From: Helochares maculicollis
Lineage: Eukaryota > Arthropoda > Insecta > Coleoptera > Hydrophilidae
DNA length: 55,598 nt
NCBI GenBank assembly: GCA_033557835.1
Contig: JAWQRO010000116.1
Location: 1 to 55,598, forward strand
Direction: 5' to 3'
The position numbers and the translations under genes are program-made. This document shows positions 46,701-55,598 of the stretch, one piece after another (position 1 is the stretch's first letter; each line of letters opens with the position of its first letter). A model generated the notes under the pieces. It made no database searches and was not told where the DNA came from. It saw nothing but the letters and a program-made list of their open reading frames with translations.

Positions 46701-47267
46701 AATTAGTAGATATACATCCGTTCACTGACGGCAATGGACGCACAAGTAGATTAATTATGAATTTAATTTTACTCCGATCTGGATACCCCCCTGTGATAAT
46801 ATACAAAGACGATAGGTGAGTTCCTTCCGACCTACAAGCTTAATCCTCTCGTGCGAACTAAACCCATTAATCGATCTTTTTTAGTCGAGCCTCCTTGACA
46901 TTCCCACAGATTCCAAAAACGCAGCATCCTTTTCCTGTGGTCCTCCTGGTTTGTTCTTAAATAGAACTGAACGGTCGTGTCGGGTCTAGCAAGCCTACGT
47001 TCGCTGACCCTTCACTTACAGGGTAAACTGACGAAACCGCTTGAATATTTTCTTCTAAACGATGGATTTTGTTCCAGACAAAAATATTATGACTATTTAA
47101 CAAAAGCGAACAGAGGCGACGTTCGTCCTTTCGTCCGCTTCATAGCATATTGTACTGATGAAACTCTCAACACTTACTTGGGTCTCAACAACAGGCTCCA
47201 CCAAATAACTGACAGCTCAGGTTCGGCCACTCCTGTGATTAAAATAGACCCGGATCCTGATAAATAA
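40731..47267 (+). CDS. FICD: Protein adenylyltransferase FICD (Fic/HYPE), three coding exons
   Basis: FICD is a type II ER-membrane enzyme that AMPylates and de-AMPylates the chaperone BiP. Exons: 40731-41357 (phase 0 end), 46325-46815 (ends in phase 2), 47078-47267. The sum is 1308 nt (435 aa; human FICD is 458 aa). The N-terminus has one membrane anchor (residues about 4-22). Two TPR-like repeats follow (about 85-155, with AMKLFEHAYAMAPQNADVLN). The inhibitory motif VGIEGN begins right after the first intron; its Glu is residue 213. The Fic catalytic motif HPFTDGNGRTSR (His340, Asp344, Arg348) is intact, as is the C-terminal GDVRPFVRFIAYCTDETL. The 5-kb intron 1 holds transposon debris. An AATAAA lies at 47719-47724. 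Confidence 0.96.
41690..43400 (+). mobile_element. Mutator-like transposon relic in FICD intron 1
   Basis: Conceptual pieces match the arthropod Mutator-like transposase: PPKRKFQGYQHSNKKED near 41800 (N-terminus), then LKVSGDGTWKKRGFKSSYG at about 42270 (first catalytic Asp in GDGTW), VIDLVVKSSYCTACARWK and EGSSGAVEVKRAKEMFSRSE. Further pieces are GILDLNPYGDDFQVVKNECI, DAIMATYYHMSATDDEPRHE and CLGGHTRNANESFNSTIW at about 43040. Stop codons and frameshifts occur throughout, so it is dead. It runs in the same direction as FICD. (TTCAG)n-like repeats at 41686-41705 lie just before it. Confidence 0.85.
43610..45490 (+). repeat. Composite repeat element (left module plus units) in FICD intron 1
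   Basis: The left module (43610-43985) begins with CTCCACTCAACAATCCTGTA and CATTAATATATTCATAAAG, like 3630-3892. It is followed by truncated unit copies at 43985-44310, 44445-44790, 44790-45060 and 45055-45490. Part of the module (ACTTTTAAAATGTGAATTCATAACTAAAG) is repeated at about 44360-44445 before the second unit, so module and unit were duplicated together or recombined. The last unit keeps AAACGGTCTGACCGCTATCG and the CA-rich microsatellite. Same strand as FICD. Confidence 0.85.
45491..46324 (+). other. Rest of FICD intron 1
   Basis: AT-rich sequence without recognisable genes or repeats, ending in the acceptor TTTATCGTTCAG before exon 2. Confidence 0.6.
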
Positions 47268-47718
47268 AAGTTTGTATGCGACTGGAAGACTTTGACGAAT
47301 GCAACCGAGTTCCTACGACCGCAATGAAACACGCATCTGGAGACCTGGGCATCTTATGACATGACGCTCCCGTGGGACGGTGGCTCCACTTCCTTATTCT
47401 GTGATGCAAATCGCTTGTAGGCGTGTTATTTGAAATTTGTGTCAAATGCGAGTTTGTGAATACATTTTTTTGCACGCGAATATAGTATTTTTATTGTGAA
47501 TTTGTGCCAGTCCAACAAGTGACGATTACTGAGTATTAATTGAGTAATTACATGTAGAATGTTGGCCAAGGTACAAACTATTGACATCCTACCACACTTT
47601 TGTACTGTAATTACGACGGCGAACGTCTGCTGCATAGTCCGTTAGTAAATTACGACCAAACGCAAACTTGCGATTACTAGCTGACAAAACTGGATTTCAG
47701 TCTGGTTTCAATTGTACC

Positions 47719-47724
47719 AAATAA
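47719..47724 (+). terminator. Candidate FICD poly(A) signal
   Basis: AATAAA about 450 bp after the FICD stop codon, followed by a T-rich stretch (CTTTCTTTTTCC). Chosen because it is the first canonical hexamer with a U-rich downstream element that I could find. Confidence 0.4.
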
Positions 47725-48129
47725 AATTCGTCCAGCTTTCTTTTTCCTTGGTCAATTTATAGTTTCGAAAAATTATTAGTAACTAAGCTTCACTGATGCT
47801 TTGATTTGACAATGTAAGTAGACAAGTGGCGTATAAAGTGACGTATGACTTCATGGCCACTAAGAGTATTTAAAATTTATTTTTTTTTATAATTCATACA
47901 ACTTTCTTTACAATAGGCTACAAGCAGATTATAAATGTTATATTACCACATTATATACATAATGATCACTTCCTCGATTCCTGCGCAAATACTTTCATTG
48001 CGTATGTCCGAATTTTCACTAATTTAGAAATGGTATTCTAAAGACAGCTGATGGATAGTGTGAGTGTACAAGCACGTGTCTTCGTTTTTTTATACTTATT
48101 TCAATACTAAGTGATTTAATACGTTAAAA

Positions 48130-50574
48130 ATGATTAAGAGAGGTCGTTTTTATTGTGCACTTCGAGGCTGTGATACAAACAGCAACAAAAAACAATTTAG
48201 CTTGTTTAAAATACCAGGAGACGAAGGCAGGTAAACTTATAATCTCTGATTTTTAATACGTTACAAACAAAAGTTGAGCAAAATGTGTGTAGATATTTAT
48301 ATTTATTGTTACTACTTAGGAGCAAGGAGTGACGTAGAAACAAATAGGGAAGATTTGCTAAAGAAAGAGGAATGAAATTTAAACATTCTCAGTTTAAATA
48401 TTGATAAACCATCAGGTAAGATATTTTTAATCAAATCATTCATTTTACGTAAAACTGTTACGTTGAGGAGAAACTAATTTATTGTAAATATAACTCTTTG
48501 GTTGTTTTAACAACGTTTACATTTATTGATATTTGAAAAAACTTTTAGCAACATCCGAGCCATCGGATCTGGAGACTACCGAGTTCCCTGAGTCTTCAAT
48601 GTCTCAACCCTTACGTAGCAGTACCGCCACCCAAACAATGCAAGCTCTTCCATCTTCCAGTCCACGGAAACAAAAATTGTGACAACAGTTGGACGATGTG
48701 ACAAAGGCTTCAAAAAGATTACTAAAGTAGACAGCGAATATGTACAATGAAGAAAATGAAGAGGAAGAACTGCAAACATTAGAAAAATTAAGTGCTAAAT
48801 ATTTAAAAGAACCACTTGAGAAATTAATAGAGATGCAAGTTTTGCTATTAAGGAAGGAAAACCAACGTCGTGGGTACAATACATTTACAAAACAATTTGC
48901 ATTGACAGCTCATTTTTATGGGCCAAATTTGTATAAATTTGTGGGCAGTTTAATAACTCTCCCATTGGTCAGTACTTTGCGTCGTTATCCACGAACGTGG
49001 ACTATCGAGAATGGATTTGATGAACTTGCCTTAACAACAATTTCTCTAAAACGACATCATCTAAACAATAAGAAAAGGGAGTGTGCCCTCATAAGAGATA
49101 AAATGAATATAAAAACCATTTCTACAATATATCTGAAGACGAAATTGTAGGGGTGCATAGTTTAGGACACTTCAGGCAATTTAAACGTGCAAAACTTGGG
49201 GTTAATGCCGAGGGGAATAAATGTAACCCTTCGGTTATTCCTTTTTGCAAAGTATTTGTACAGTAGACGATTTAAAAATGCTGATTTTCAAATATATTTA
49301 TTATTTAGGATAAATTGATTGTGTAGTTAAAGTTGTAATACAGATTTAGGTGTAAATTATATAAAATTTCTACGTTAATCATTTAAAAATCTTTTATTTG
49401 TTCGATCCTCGTCACTTACTAAAGGCGACAAGAAATAACTTTTTAACAAACAATTTTAACTACGTTGGTATAATAGCCAAAACGAATATTTTGAAATGTT
49501 GTACGATCTAGGCAACTCAAAAGCAGTGAGATTTGCACCCAAATTGTCTAATATTCATTTAGATCCGACTGGATTTCAAAAAATGAAAGTGCCAGATGCA
49601 GCCCAACTATTTAGTAGGAGTGTGGCTCTTGGCTGGAAGTATTTTTAGCATCTAGACAACTCCGGAAGAAGCTATACGAACAATAAGTTTTATTAAAAAT
49701 ATGAATACTTTATTTGGTATCGTGAATTCATACAATGGCAACTTTGGGACCCCTGAAAATATAACATTTCTGGTAGAAATGAAAAATATATTTTTAAATA
49801 TGCAAGTGATGAGAAGAGGAAGCAAAATGTTATCATGCAAATGGAATTTTTGCAATGTTGGGCTGTAACAATACCTTCGTACAACTTTGGGAAGAAATGG
49901 GAAATGAGGATTTAGTTACTCGTCGTTTGAATTCCGATCCCATTGAAAATTTTTTTGGAACAATTCGTCAACAATGTGGAAATGCAACAAACTCTACAGC
50001 TATACAATTTACACGAGCGTTTAGAAAGTTATTTTTATTGCAATATTTTGAACGTTCTGAAGGTGCAAATTGCTTAGATGATTTAAGCCTTGCACTACGA
50101 TCAATATTGGCCATGCCAACAGAACAGTTAAGTATTACCATCACAAATGATGCGACTACTAATACAAATGTATTAACAGTGTGTACTCCTGATGACAGGG
50201 AACCGGATGTACCTATAACGAACAAATTTGTGTATACCAGTGGGTACTTGTACAACAAATGTTTGATTCAAAATTCATGTGAGACATGTAAAAATTATTG
50301 TTTGAGTAATTTAGTTGAAACAAATTTGTTTACTCCTCTGAGAAGTTTCAATGCCACAGATGAAAATATATTTGGCAAGTTTGTCGTGCCTGCTGATGCA
50401 TTTGTATTGTATGTAATAAATTTAGAAGGAAAGTTTTTTGAAAATTTTGATTCGGTAGCTGCAGACATAACAGTTGGCCACCAATTGAAATTGTTGCTAA
50501 AACGTATTAAATTTGAGCAACCATGTTCTCAATTTCCTTTACAGTATTTGGCACAATTGATTTGTTCGATTTAA
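48130..50574 (+). mobile_element. P-element-like (THAP) transposon relic
   Basis: It begins with a THAP zinc-finger start (MIKRGRFYCALRGCDTNSNK, then FSLFKIPGDEG) and a donor-like GTAAAC at 48231. Near 48740-49150 come a helical region (LEKLSAKYLKEPLEKLIEMQ) and FALTAHFYGPNLYKFV...YPRTWTIE...GFDEL, the conserved N-terminal block of P transposases. Near 49490-49650 is VRFAPKLSNIHLDPTGFQKM...VPDAAQLFSRSVALG. The last 239-codon frame (49858-50574) contains LNSDPIENFFGTIRQQCGNA, the P-element LENxFGxIR signature. Most of the RNase H-like core between 49150 and 49490 is missing, and frameshifts and stops split it. I could not identify terminal inverted repeats. It lies about 0.9 kb downstream of FICD. 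Confidence 0.85.
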
Positions 50575-52273
50575 AATTTTCACAACTTTAAAACAATTAG
50601 CTAAAAATATAATTAGTCAGGCGAGAGTTAGTAAAAATTTAATTAATGTATAATAGATTATGTACAATAATAACAATATATATGTAAATTAACAATTGCA
50701 ATTAGTTATATTATTAAACGTAATCACAATACAGAACATAATCCTATCCTAATTTCCCCATAATAAGTGCATACTGCATTTTTCTATATCTGTCAAGTAG
50801 TTTTACTCTGATTTTTCACTTAAGAGCTTTAGTTCCAAAAATTTGAAATTTCAAACGTTTGCAGAGACAGAATAAAAATTCAATTTTCGCGCATTGCTGT
50901 TACTAATGTAAAAATGGCCAAGGTCATTTTTCTCGGACATCAACTTCAAAAAAGCCGCGTTGAGTGAGCATTGTGTGTATTATGTGGTATGGCCACATAA
51001 TATATAATGTGTATTATGTGATATTACGGAACTACTCATTCTGTGGGTCAGAATTTAAATTAGATTTAAATTATGCAGTGGTCTGGATGACGTCAGAAAA
51101 GAGTTTCGTATAACTTGAACGCATCGACCAATCCATAGAACGAAACGATCAACCAGGCCGTGCTGTAGCAATTTGTCGGTCACGTTGGTTACAAACCGTA
51201 CGTCAAAAGTGCACTTAACCTATAATAAAATAAAGAGTAGAATCGACACGAACTACTTGTTTTGTGTGTTTTCTGTGAAAATACTTTTTTCCAAACTGTT
51301 GTGGTCAGTATCTCATATTTACTGCAGTACTCTTGCTTTACTTCATCTTTATTTTAAATAAAAAATAGGACTTCAATAATTCAATTTTGTACTTTGGGTG
51401 TCTTAACAATTGATTTTCGGCTCTAGTCGGGTTTTTGCCAAAAAGAGCGCCCTTCCGGGGGCTACAGATGCCTGCAATGGTGACCCCCTCCCCCTATTTT
51501 TACGATAACAAAACTGCCAAACAATTCGTAATTCAGAAGGCAATAGACGAATCAATACAATAGATAGATACGATACAGGACGTAGCTGAGATTCCAATCT
51601 GGAATGACAAGCGAAGCTGAATTACTAGAATGGATTAAACTTGGGGCACCTACGAATTCTATGGGCACCACTTTTGACCGATTAAACTAAACTAGATTGA
51701 AGGCTAACATATTTCTTCTTTAACACTTTCATACACAAATTCTTACTTTCGATCTTTCACACTTTTTGCCCAATATTAAGCGATGTCACAGCTACATTTA
51801 TGACGACCTGTCTAAAATGTTATAAAATGACTCCCGACTCTCACAATTTATTAAAATGTGACGCCCGGCTAAAACGTCTCTGTCACTACTATCCTGGTAA
51901 CTCGAACGTATACGAAAAATACAAAAAACAATCACCAACACAGCAATAAATGTCTTGTTATAGTATTACCTTTGGGGCGGCCCGCCCAAAGGTACCTAAC
52001 AAAATTCACTATCGTTAGAGTTGGCAATATAGTAAATTACCAATTTCATCCTGATCGTTGTAATCTGTAACTCACCAGTTAAAATAGCTTCTATTGCCGT
52101 AGCATCAAGCTAACTATTATTTCAGATATTCCTAGTAGAAACTATTCCTCGTCTAATACTTCGCCATCGACATTTGACATCGCCTCTACAAACGACAATG
52201 TTCTGTAACCTCAGCCGTAAATCCGTAAGATAAACAATAAGAAGAGGAAGATTAGCTTATACGTTATAAAAAA
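50575..52273. other. Intergenic spacer between P relic and RABGGTB
   Basis: AT-rich with several ORFs of about 60 codons and no recognisable domain. It contains an inverted repeat at 51968-51993. The RABGGTB promoter and leader must lie in the last few hundred bases; I see no clear TATA box. Confidence 0.5.
51968..51993. repeat. GC-rich palindrome
   Basis: Perfect 9-bp arms ACCTTTGGG / CCCAAAGGT around an 8-bp GCGGCCCG centre, in an otherwise AT-rich spacer. Confidence 0.85.
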
Positions 52274-53448
52274 ATGGTAACAAATACGATGAGTCAATTT
52301 GGGACACTATTAAACAAACATTTATTTTCAAGGCGCTGCTAATTAAAGATATAGAGCTTAAGGAAGACTGCCCGAAGACCCTCTTGGTCGACAAACATGT
52401 CAATTTCATTAAGGAGTACGGCCAATCGGAAGAAAATTACGTGAGTACCTCTCAAAAGCTCGATATCCTATTGATTAACGAAACTTTTCTCGTGATTACG
52501 ACAGGAGTTCGGAATGACGGACTATTTGCGGATGTCGGGTATCTACTGGGGCCTGACGGCCTTGGATTTGGTGGACAAATTGGCCAGTTTGCCCCAAGAC
52601 GGAGTCGTGGAGTCCATCAAAAGGTGCCAGGACAAGGATTCCGGGGGGATTTCCGCCTGCGAAGGCCACGATCCTCACCTTCTGTACACCCTGAGCGCCG
52701 TGCAAATTCTCTGCATGTATGGAAGATTGGAGGAAATCGATGCCGGTGCCGTGGTCAAGTATGTCAAGTCCTTGCAAAAGGAAGACGGTAGTTTCACCGG
52801 AGACAAATGGGGTGAAGTTGACACCAGATTTTCGTTTTGCGCCGTAGCTACTCTCTCACTCTTGGTAATTAGTTTTTCTCAATTGATGGCTGAATCGAAC
52901 TTTACGTCAATAATTTCTAGAACAAACTGGACGAAATCGATTTGGAGAAGGCGGTGGAATTTGTGGCTTCTTGTAAGAACTTCGACGGCGGATTCGGATC
53001 GCGCCCCTTGTCTGAAAGCCACGCCGGCCTGGTGTATTGCTGCATCGGGTTCTTATCGATCGCCGGTCGTTTGGACCTGGTGGAGCGAGATACTTTGGCG
53101 TGGTGGCTGTGCGAGCGCCAGCTGCCCTCCGGGGGACTGAACGGGCGCCCCGAGAAGCTGCCGGACGTTTGCTACTCCTGGTGGGTGCTGGCGTCTTTGT
53201 CAATTTTAGGACGGCTGCATTGGATCAGCGCTCCCGCTTTAGAGAAGTTCATCCTCGCCTGCCAAGATGCCGAAACGGGCGGATTCGCCGACAGACCGGG
53301 AGACATGCCCGATCCATACCACACCTTGTTCGGGCTCGCCGCCCTCTCTTTGATGGGCTATGCCGACCTTAAGAAAGTCAACCCCACATTCTGCATGCCT
53401 CAGTACGTACTGGATAAAATGCGAATAAACCCACAAATTTTAGAATAA
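52274..53448 (+). CDS. RABGGTB: Geranylgeranyl transferase type-2 subunit beta (Rab prenylation)
   Basis: The catalytic beta subunit of Rab geranylgeranyltransferase, which with the alpha subunit and Rab escort protein attaches geranylgeranyl groups to C-terminal Rab cysteines in the cytosol. Model: 52274-52276 (ATG only), 52333-52440, 52505-52864, 52921-53448. All junctions are phase 0 and the sum is 999 nt (332 aa; mammalian protein 331 aa). The sequence shows TLLVDKHVNFIKEYG, YLRMSGIYWGLTALDLVDKL, GGISACEGHDPHLLYTLSAV, GSFTGDKWGEVDTRFSFCAV, CKNFDGGFG and CERQLPSGGLNGRPEKLPDV, then CYSWWVLASL and GGFADRPGDMPDPYHTLFG. The zinc ligands are present (Asp239, Cys241, His291). Introns 1-3 are only about 56-64 nt. 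An AATAAA at 53458-53463, ten bases after the stop, implies a very short 3' UTR. Confidence 0.95.
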
Positions 53449-53457
53449 CATGAAACA

Positions 53458-53463
53458 AATAAA
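53458..53463 (+). terminator. RABGGTB: RABGGTB poly(A) signal
   Basis: AATAAA immediately behind the stop codon, followed by TTTTATT-rich sequence. Confidence 0.6.
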
Positions 53464-54184
53464 ACACTGGATTTTATTACTTAAAATACATATTTTTATA
53501 TTATTTAGTTGTCTGCATATGTATAGTGTATAGTATTTATTGATATAATAACGTCAAATAAATCAAAATATCTTTATAAATAAAGTTATTCGATTGTATG
53601 GTTTAAGTAGTGATTATAACTCGTTCGTTTTTCTTTCTTCAAATAAGTGGCGTTCACAAAATAGGCTATTACATTGGGGGTGGGGGGGATAACTCGGCTA
53701 TATCGTTATAAAATAAGTGGAATCAAGTCTCTTGTATACTTTCTCTTACAGTTAAGAAAGGTTAAGTTATGTTGAAAATTTGAGAAGGAAAATTAATTTG
53801 ACAAATAAAGTGACAGGTGTGAAGCAAGGCCGCCTTTGGATTAAAGTTAAATTACTGCAACTTTTGACATTTAATCGTTAGTCTGGAGTTTTAAAAATGT
53901 TCTCTTTTTATCCTCTTGAATTGAAGACGAGGATAGATACTGTATTTCGAGACTCGTTTTTGTTTATTTCTGAAATTCCGTTTGCATTTGTTGTTTACAT
54001 TATAGTTACTGCAAATGAGTTTATGGGAATAACGTTAAATAAAACACACAAGCTATAACTTAAAACGTACTCTAATTATTTAAAAGAAAACTACATTCTT
54101 TAAATATTTACAGAAGGGTCTGAACTATAACTAGCGTTTTAAATGCTTCCGACGGGTTGTAATAGTTTGAGAGCATCAAAATCC
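53464..54184. other. Convergent intergenic spacer
   Basis: AT-rich sequence between RABGGTB (+) and the SmE-like gene (-). A G-run (GGGGGTGGGGGGG, about 53675-53688) is the only notable feature. No gene seen. Confidence 0.6.
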
Positions 54185-54562
54185 TTATAAAAGAATGCCG
54201 CATCCAACGCCTCTCGGGTAGTAGGGATCAGCCCCCCTGATCAAAGTAACGGTGTCGCCTTTTAGCATGATCGTTCCGATATATCTTCGGATCTTCGTTT
54301 TTACGTGGACCTCTTCGGCCGTCGTTATCACGAAATTCATGTATTCGTCGAAACCACTAATATACCCAACTATTCGCTTGTTCACGTTCTCGTAAATCCA
54401 AATTTCGACTTTGATTTTCGAAATGTAATAGTTGAAAATGGCGTCAACGGGATTTATCATCAGGGAGGGTGAGACCGTGTTGGTACTTGAGGGACTCGTC
54501 TCTTCTGACTGAGGGTATTCATCTTCAGGCAATTCTATATAGATATCTTCTAGCGAATACAT
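54185..54562 (-). CDS. SNRPE: Diverged, intronless SmE-like (small nuclear ribonucleoprotein E) protein
   Basis: A 125-residue ORF. Its residues about 36-110 match SmE, a subunit of the seven-membered Sm ring around spliceosomal snRNAs: Sm1 region VEIWIYENVNKRIVGYISGF then DEYMNFVITTAEEVH, and Sm2 region GTIMLKGDTVTLIRG. Human SmE is 92 aa and starts close to the Sm fold. This protein adds an acidic, Ser/Thr-rich N-terminal extension of about 35 residues (LPEDEYPQSEETSPSSTN) and a C-terminal tail (PYYPRGVGCGILL). The core differs from canonical SmE at many positions. The frame is intact and has no introns, so it may be an old retrocopy or diverged paralogue, possibly with tissue-restricted use; I cannot tell whether a canonical SmE exists elsewhere. 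Confidence 0.85.
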   Translation of the reverse strand: MYSLEDIYIELPEDEYPQSEETSPSSTNTVSPSLMINPVDAIFNYYISKIKVEIWIYENVNKRIVGYISGFDEYMNFVITTAEEVHVKTKIRRYIGTIMLKGDTVTLIRGADPYYPRGVGCGILL

Positions 54563-55357
54563 TTTCTATTAATTAGAAAACTGAGGCACTGCAGAAATTC
54601 GGCGAGTTGACGCACAGCCTAGATTTTCGAGAATTCGATAACTCGGGGATGCCAAACCTTAATGGAGACAAAATATTTGGGGAAGAGAAGAATTTGAAGG
54701 GGGCAAAATTTAGGGACTCTGAATATTTGCGGTAACCAGAATTTTGGAAAAGCGAGGTTTTGAGAGGATAATGGTTATCACAAAGAGCTTGTGGTCTCTT
54801 GCTAGCTATCACTGAACATGCCTACAGTCAAAAAATACCAAATTTAGGCAACAGACATGCGTAGTGAGATTAGACCTCGGAGAAACAATATTTTGGAAGG
54901 TGTCTTCTAACCATGCAGTGCTTAGATTTTCGCACCAAATTAAGCTGATCCAGCGATTTCGCTCTGAGAAGAAATGTTGGCTTCATCCGTTCGGTTTGGA
55001 GCTGCCGTGGTCACTTTTGGAGTCGTTTACTTTACTTTGACTTAGGAAATTTTCGTAAAACGGAACATCACGTTTTTCTCATCTTTCATAGGAGTACATA
55101 CATAAGTGAGTTCCCATCGATAGAATCATTGGTTTTTGAGAAATAAGTGTCTGAAGAACGGACAACATTTTTAACCCTCCATCTACCATTTCGACAATAA
55201 AAATTTTATACAACGAGTCACTTAATTTTGAATGAGAAAATTTTAAAAGTGAAATTTCATGTCTGTGGCATCAGCTTGTTTTGATCACAAGTGACGATTG
55301 GATTAAAAAATGAATCAGATATATTTCGAGAAACCAACATCAAGCAAGCTTCTTGTC
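54563..55357. other. Intergenic spacer
   Basis: Upstream of the SmE-like gene. It contains GAATTT/TTTGGGGA-like irregular repeats (about 54600-54760) but no supported gene. Confidence 0.5.
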
Positions 55358-55598
55358 TACGAGGTGTGTTCAATAAGCATCGCAAATTTTGAATTTTCGC
55401 GGGTTACGCATATTCGAATTTCGATTTTTTGTGGCGTTATGTTGGTACTCATGTCTCTCACTTATACCGACAAGTTCGGCCATTTTGAATGTTCAGTTAA
55501 TTGTTGACAGCTTCTTTGCTTGCACGTGTTTCGGCTCGTCTTCGATTTTTACCTGTTCAAAAAAATGGATCAAATTTTGTGTGAAGAACGAAATTAAG
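55358..55598 (+). mobile_element. Mariner transposon, 5' end, cut by the window edge
   Basis: A TA (55358-55359) is followed by CGAGGTGTGTTCAATAAGCA, a mariner-type terminal repeat, then a leader and an ATG at 55565. The transposase start reads as MDQ followed, after a small frame slip, by KFCVKNEIK, the usual N-terminus of this mariner lineage. The rest lies outside the window. It belongs to a different subfamily from the relics at 2152-2765 and 8880-10860. Confidence 0.8.

Noticed and set aside
1..55598. CRISPR array or prokaryotic operon structure
   Set aside because: The window is eukaryotic apart from the first ~195 bases; the tandem repeats lack the regular repeat-spacer pattern.

Overview
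The window is eukaryotic nuclear DNA, almost certainly from an insect. It has GT-AG introns, CpG-rich promoter patches in AT-rich spacers, decayed mariner, Mutator-like and P-element transposons, and a tRNA-headed SINE pair. I cannot name the order or species; a beetle-like genome is only a guess. The first ~195 bases are the exception: they carry a GC-rich, bacterial-looking gene start with a Shine-Dalgarno site and look like a chimeric join, contamination or a transfer.

Layout. 1-195: bacterial 3-hydroxyisobutyrate dehydrogenase-type fragment. 741-1328 (-): first coding exon of an unrecognised disordered protein. 2080-18500: repeat-dominated land. It holds mariner relics (2152-2765 +, 8880-10035 -, 10036-10330 -, 10640-10860 +) and arrays of a ~577-bp repeat unit (3893-6130 +, 7990-8330 +, 12160-12700 -, 14130-16810 -). 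It also holds a promoter-like HSE/TATA patch near 11048-11100 and two tandem tRNA-derived SINEs (17067-17430, 17532-17839). 18527-18826 (-): a small putative single-pass membrane protein. 22700-39384 (-): DOT1L/grappa, the H3K79 methyltransferase. I could assemble it from nine coding exons whose phases all agree (4656 nt, 1551 aa); its first coding intron contains a ~4.6-kb minisatellite with a 24-bp period. 40731-47267 (+): FICD, the ER BiP AMPylase/deAMPylase, with three coding exons (435 aa). It lies head-to-head with DOT1L, and its first intron holds a Mutator-like relic and another copy of the 577-bp repeat element. 48130-50574 (+): THAP/P-element transposase relic. 52274-53448 (+): RABGGTB, Rab geranylgeranyltransferase beta, four exons (332 aa), apparently with an intron directly after the start codon. 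54185-54562 (-): an intronless, diverged SmE (SNRPE) paralogue. 55358-55598 (+): the 5' end of another mariner, cut by the window edge.

The host genes (chromatin methylation, ER proteostasis, Rab prenylation, spliceosome core) are housekeeping genes with no shared pathway. The most unusual part is the repeat landscape. One dispersed element type consists of a unique left module plus tandem ~577-bp units. Each unit carries up to three matches to the ETS/GABP core ACCGGAAGT and a CA-rich microsatellite, and the element occurs in both orientations at several places, including inside FICD.
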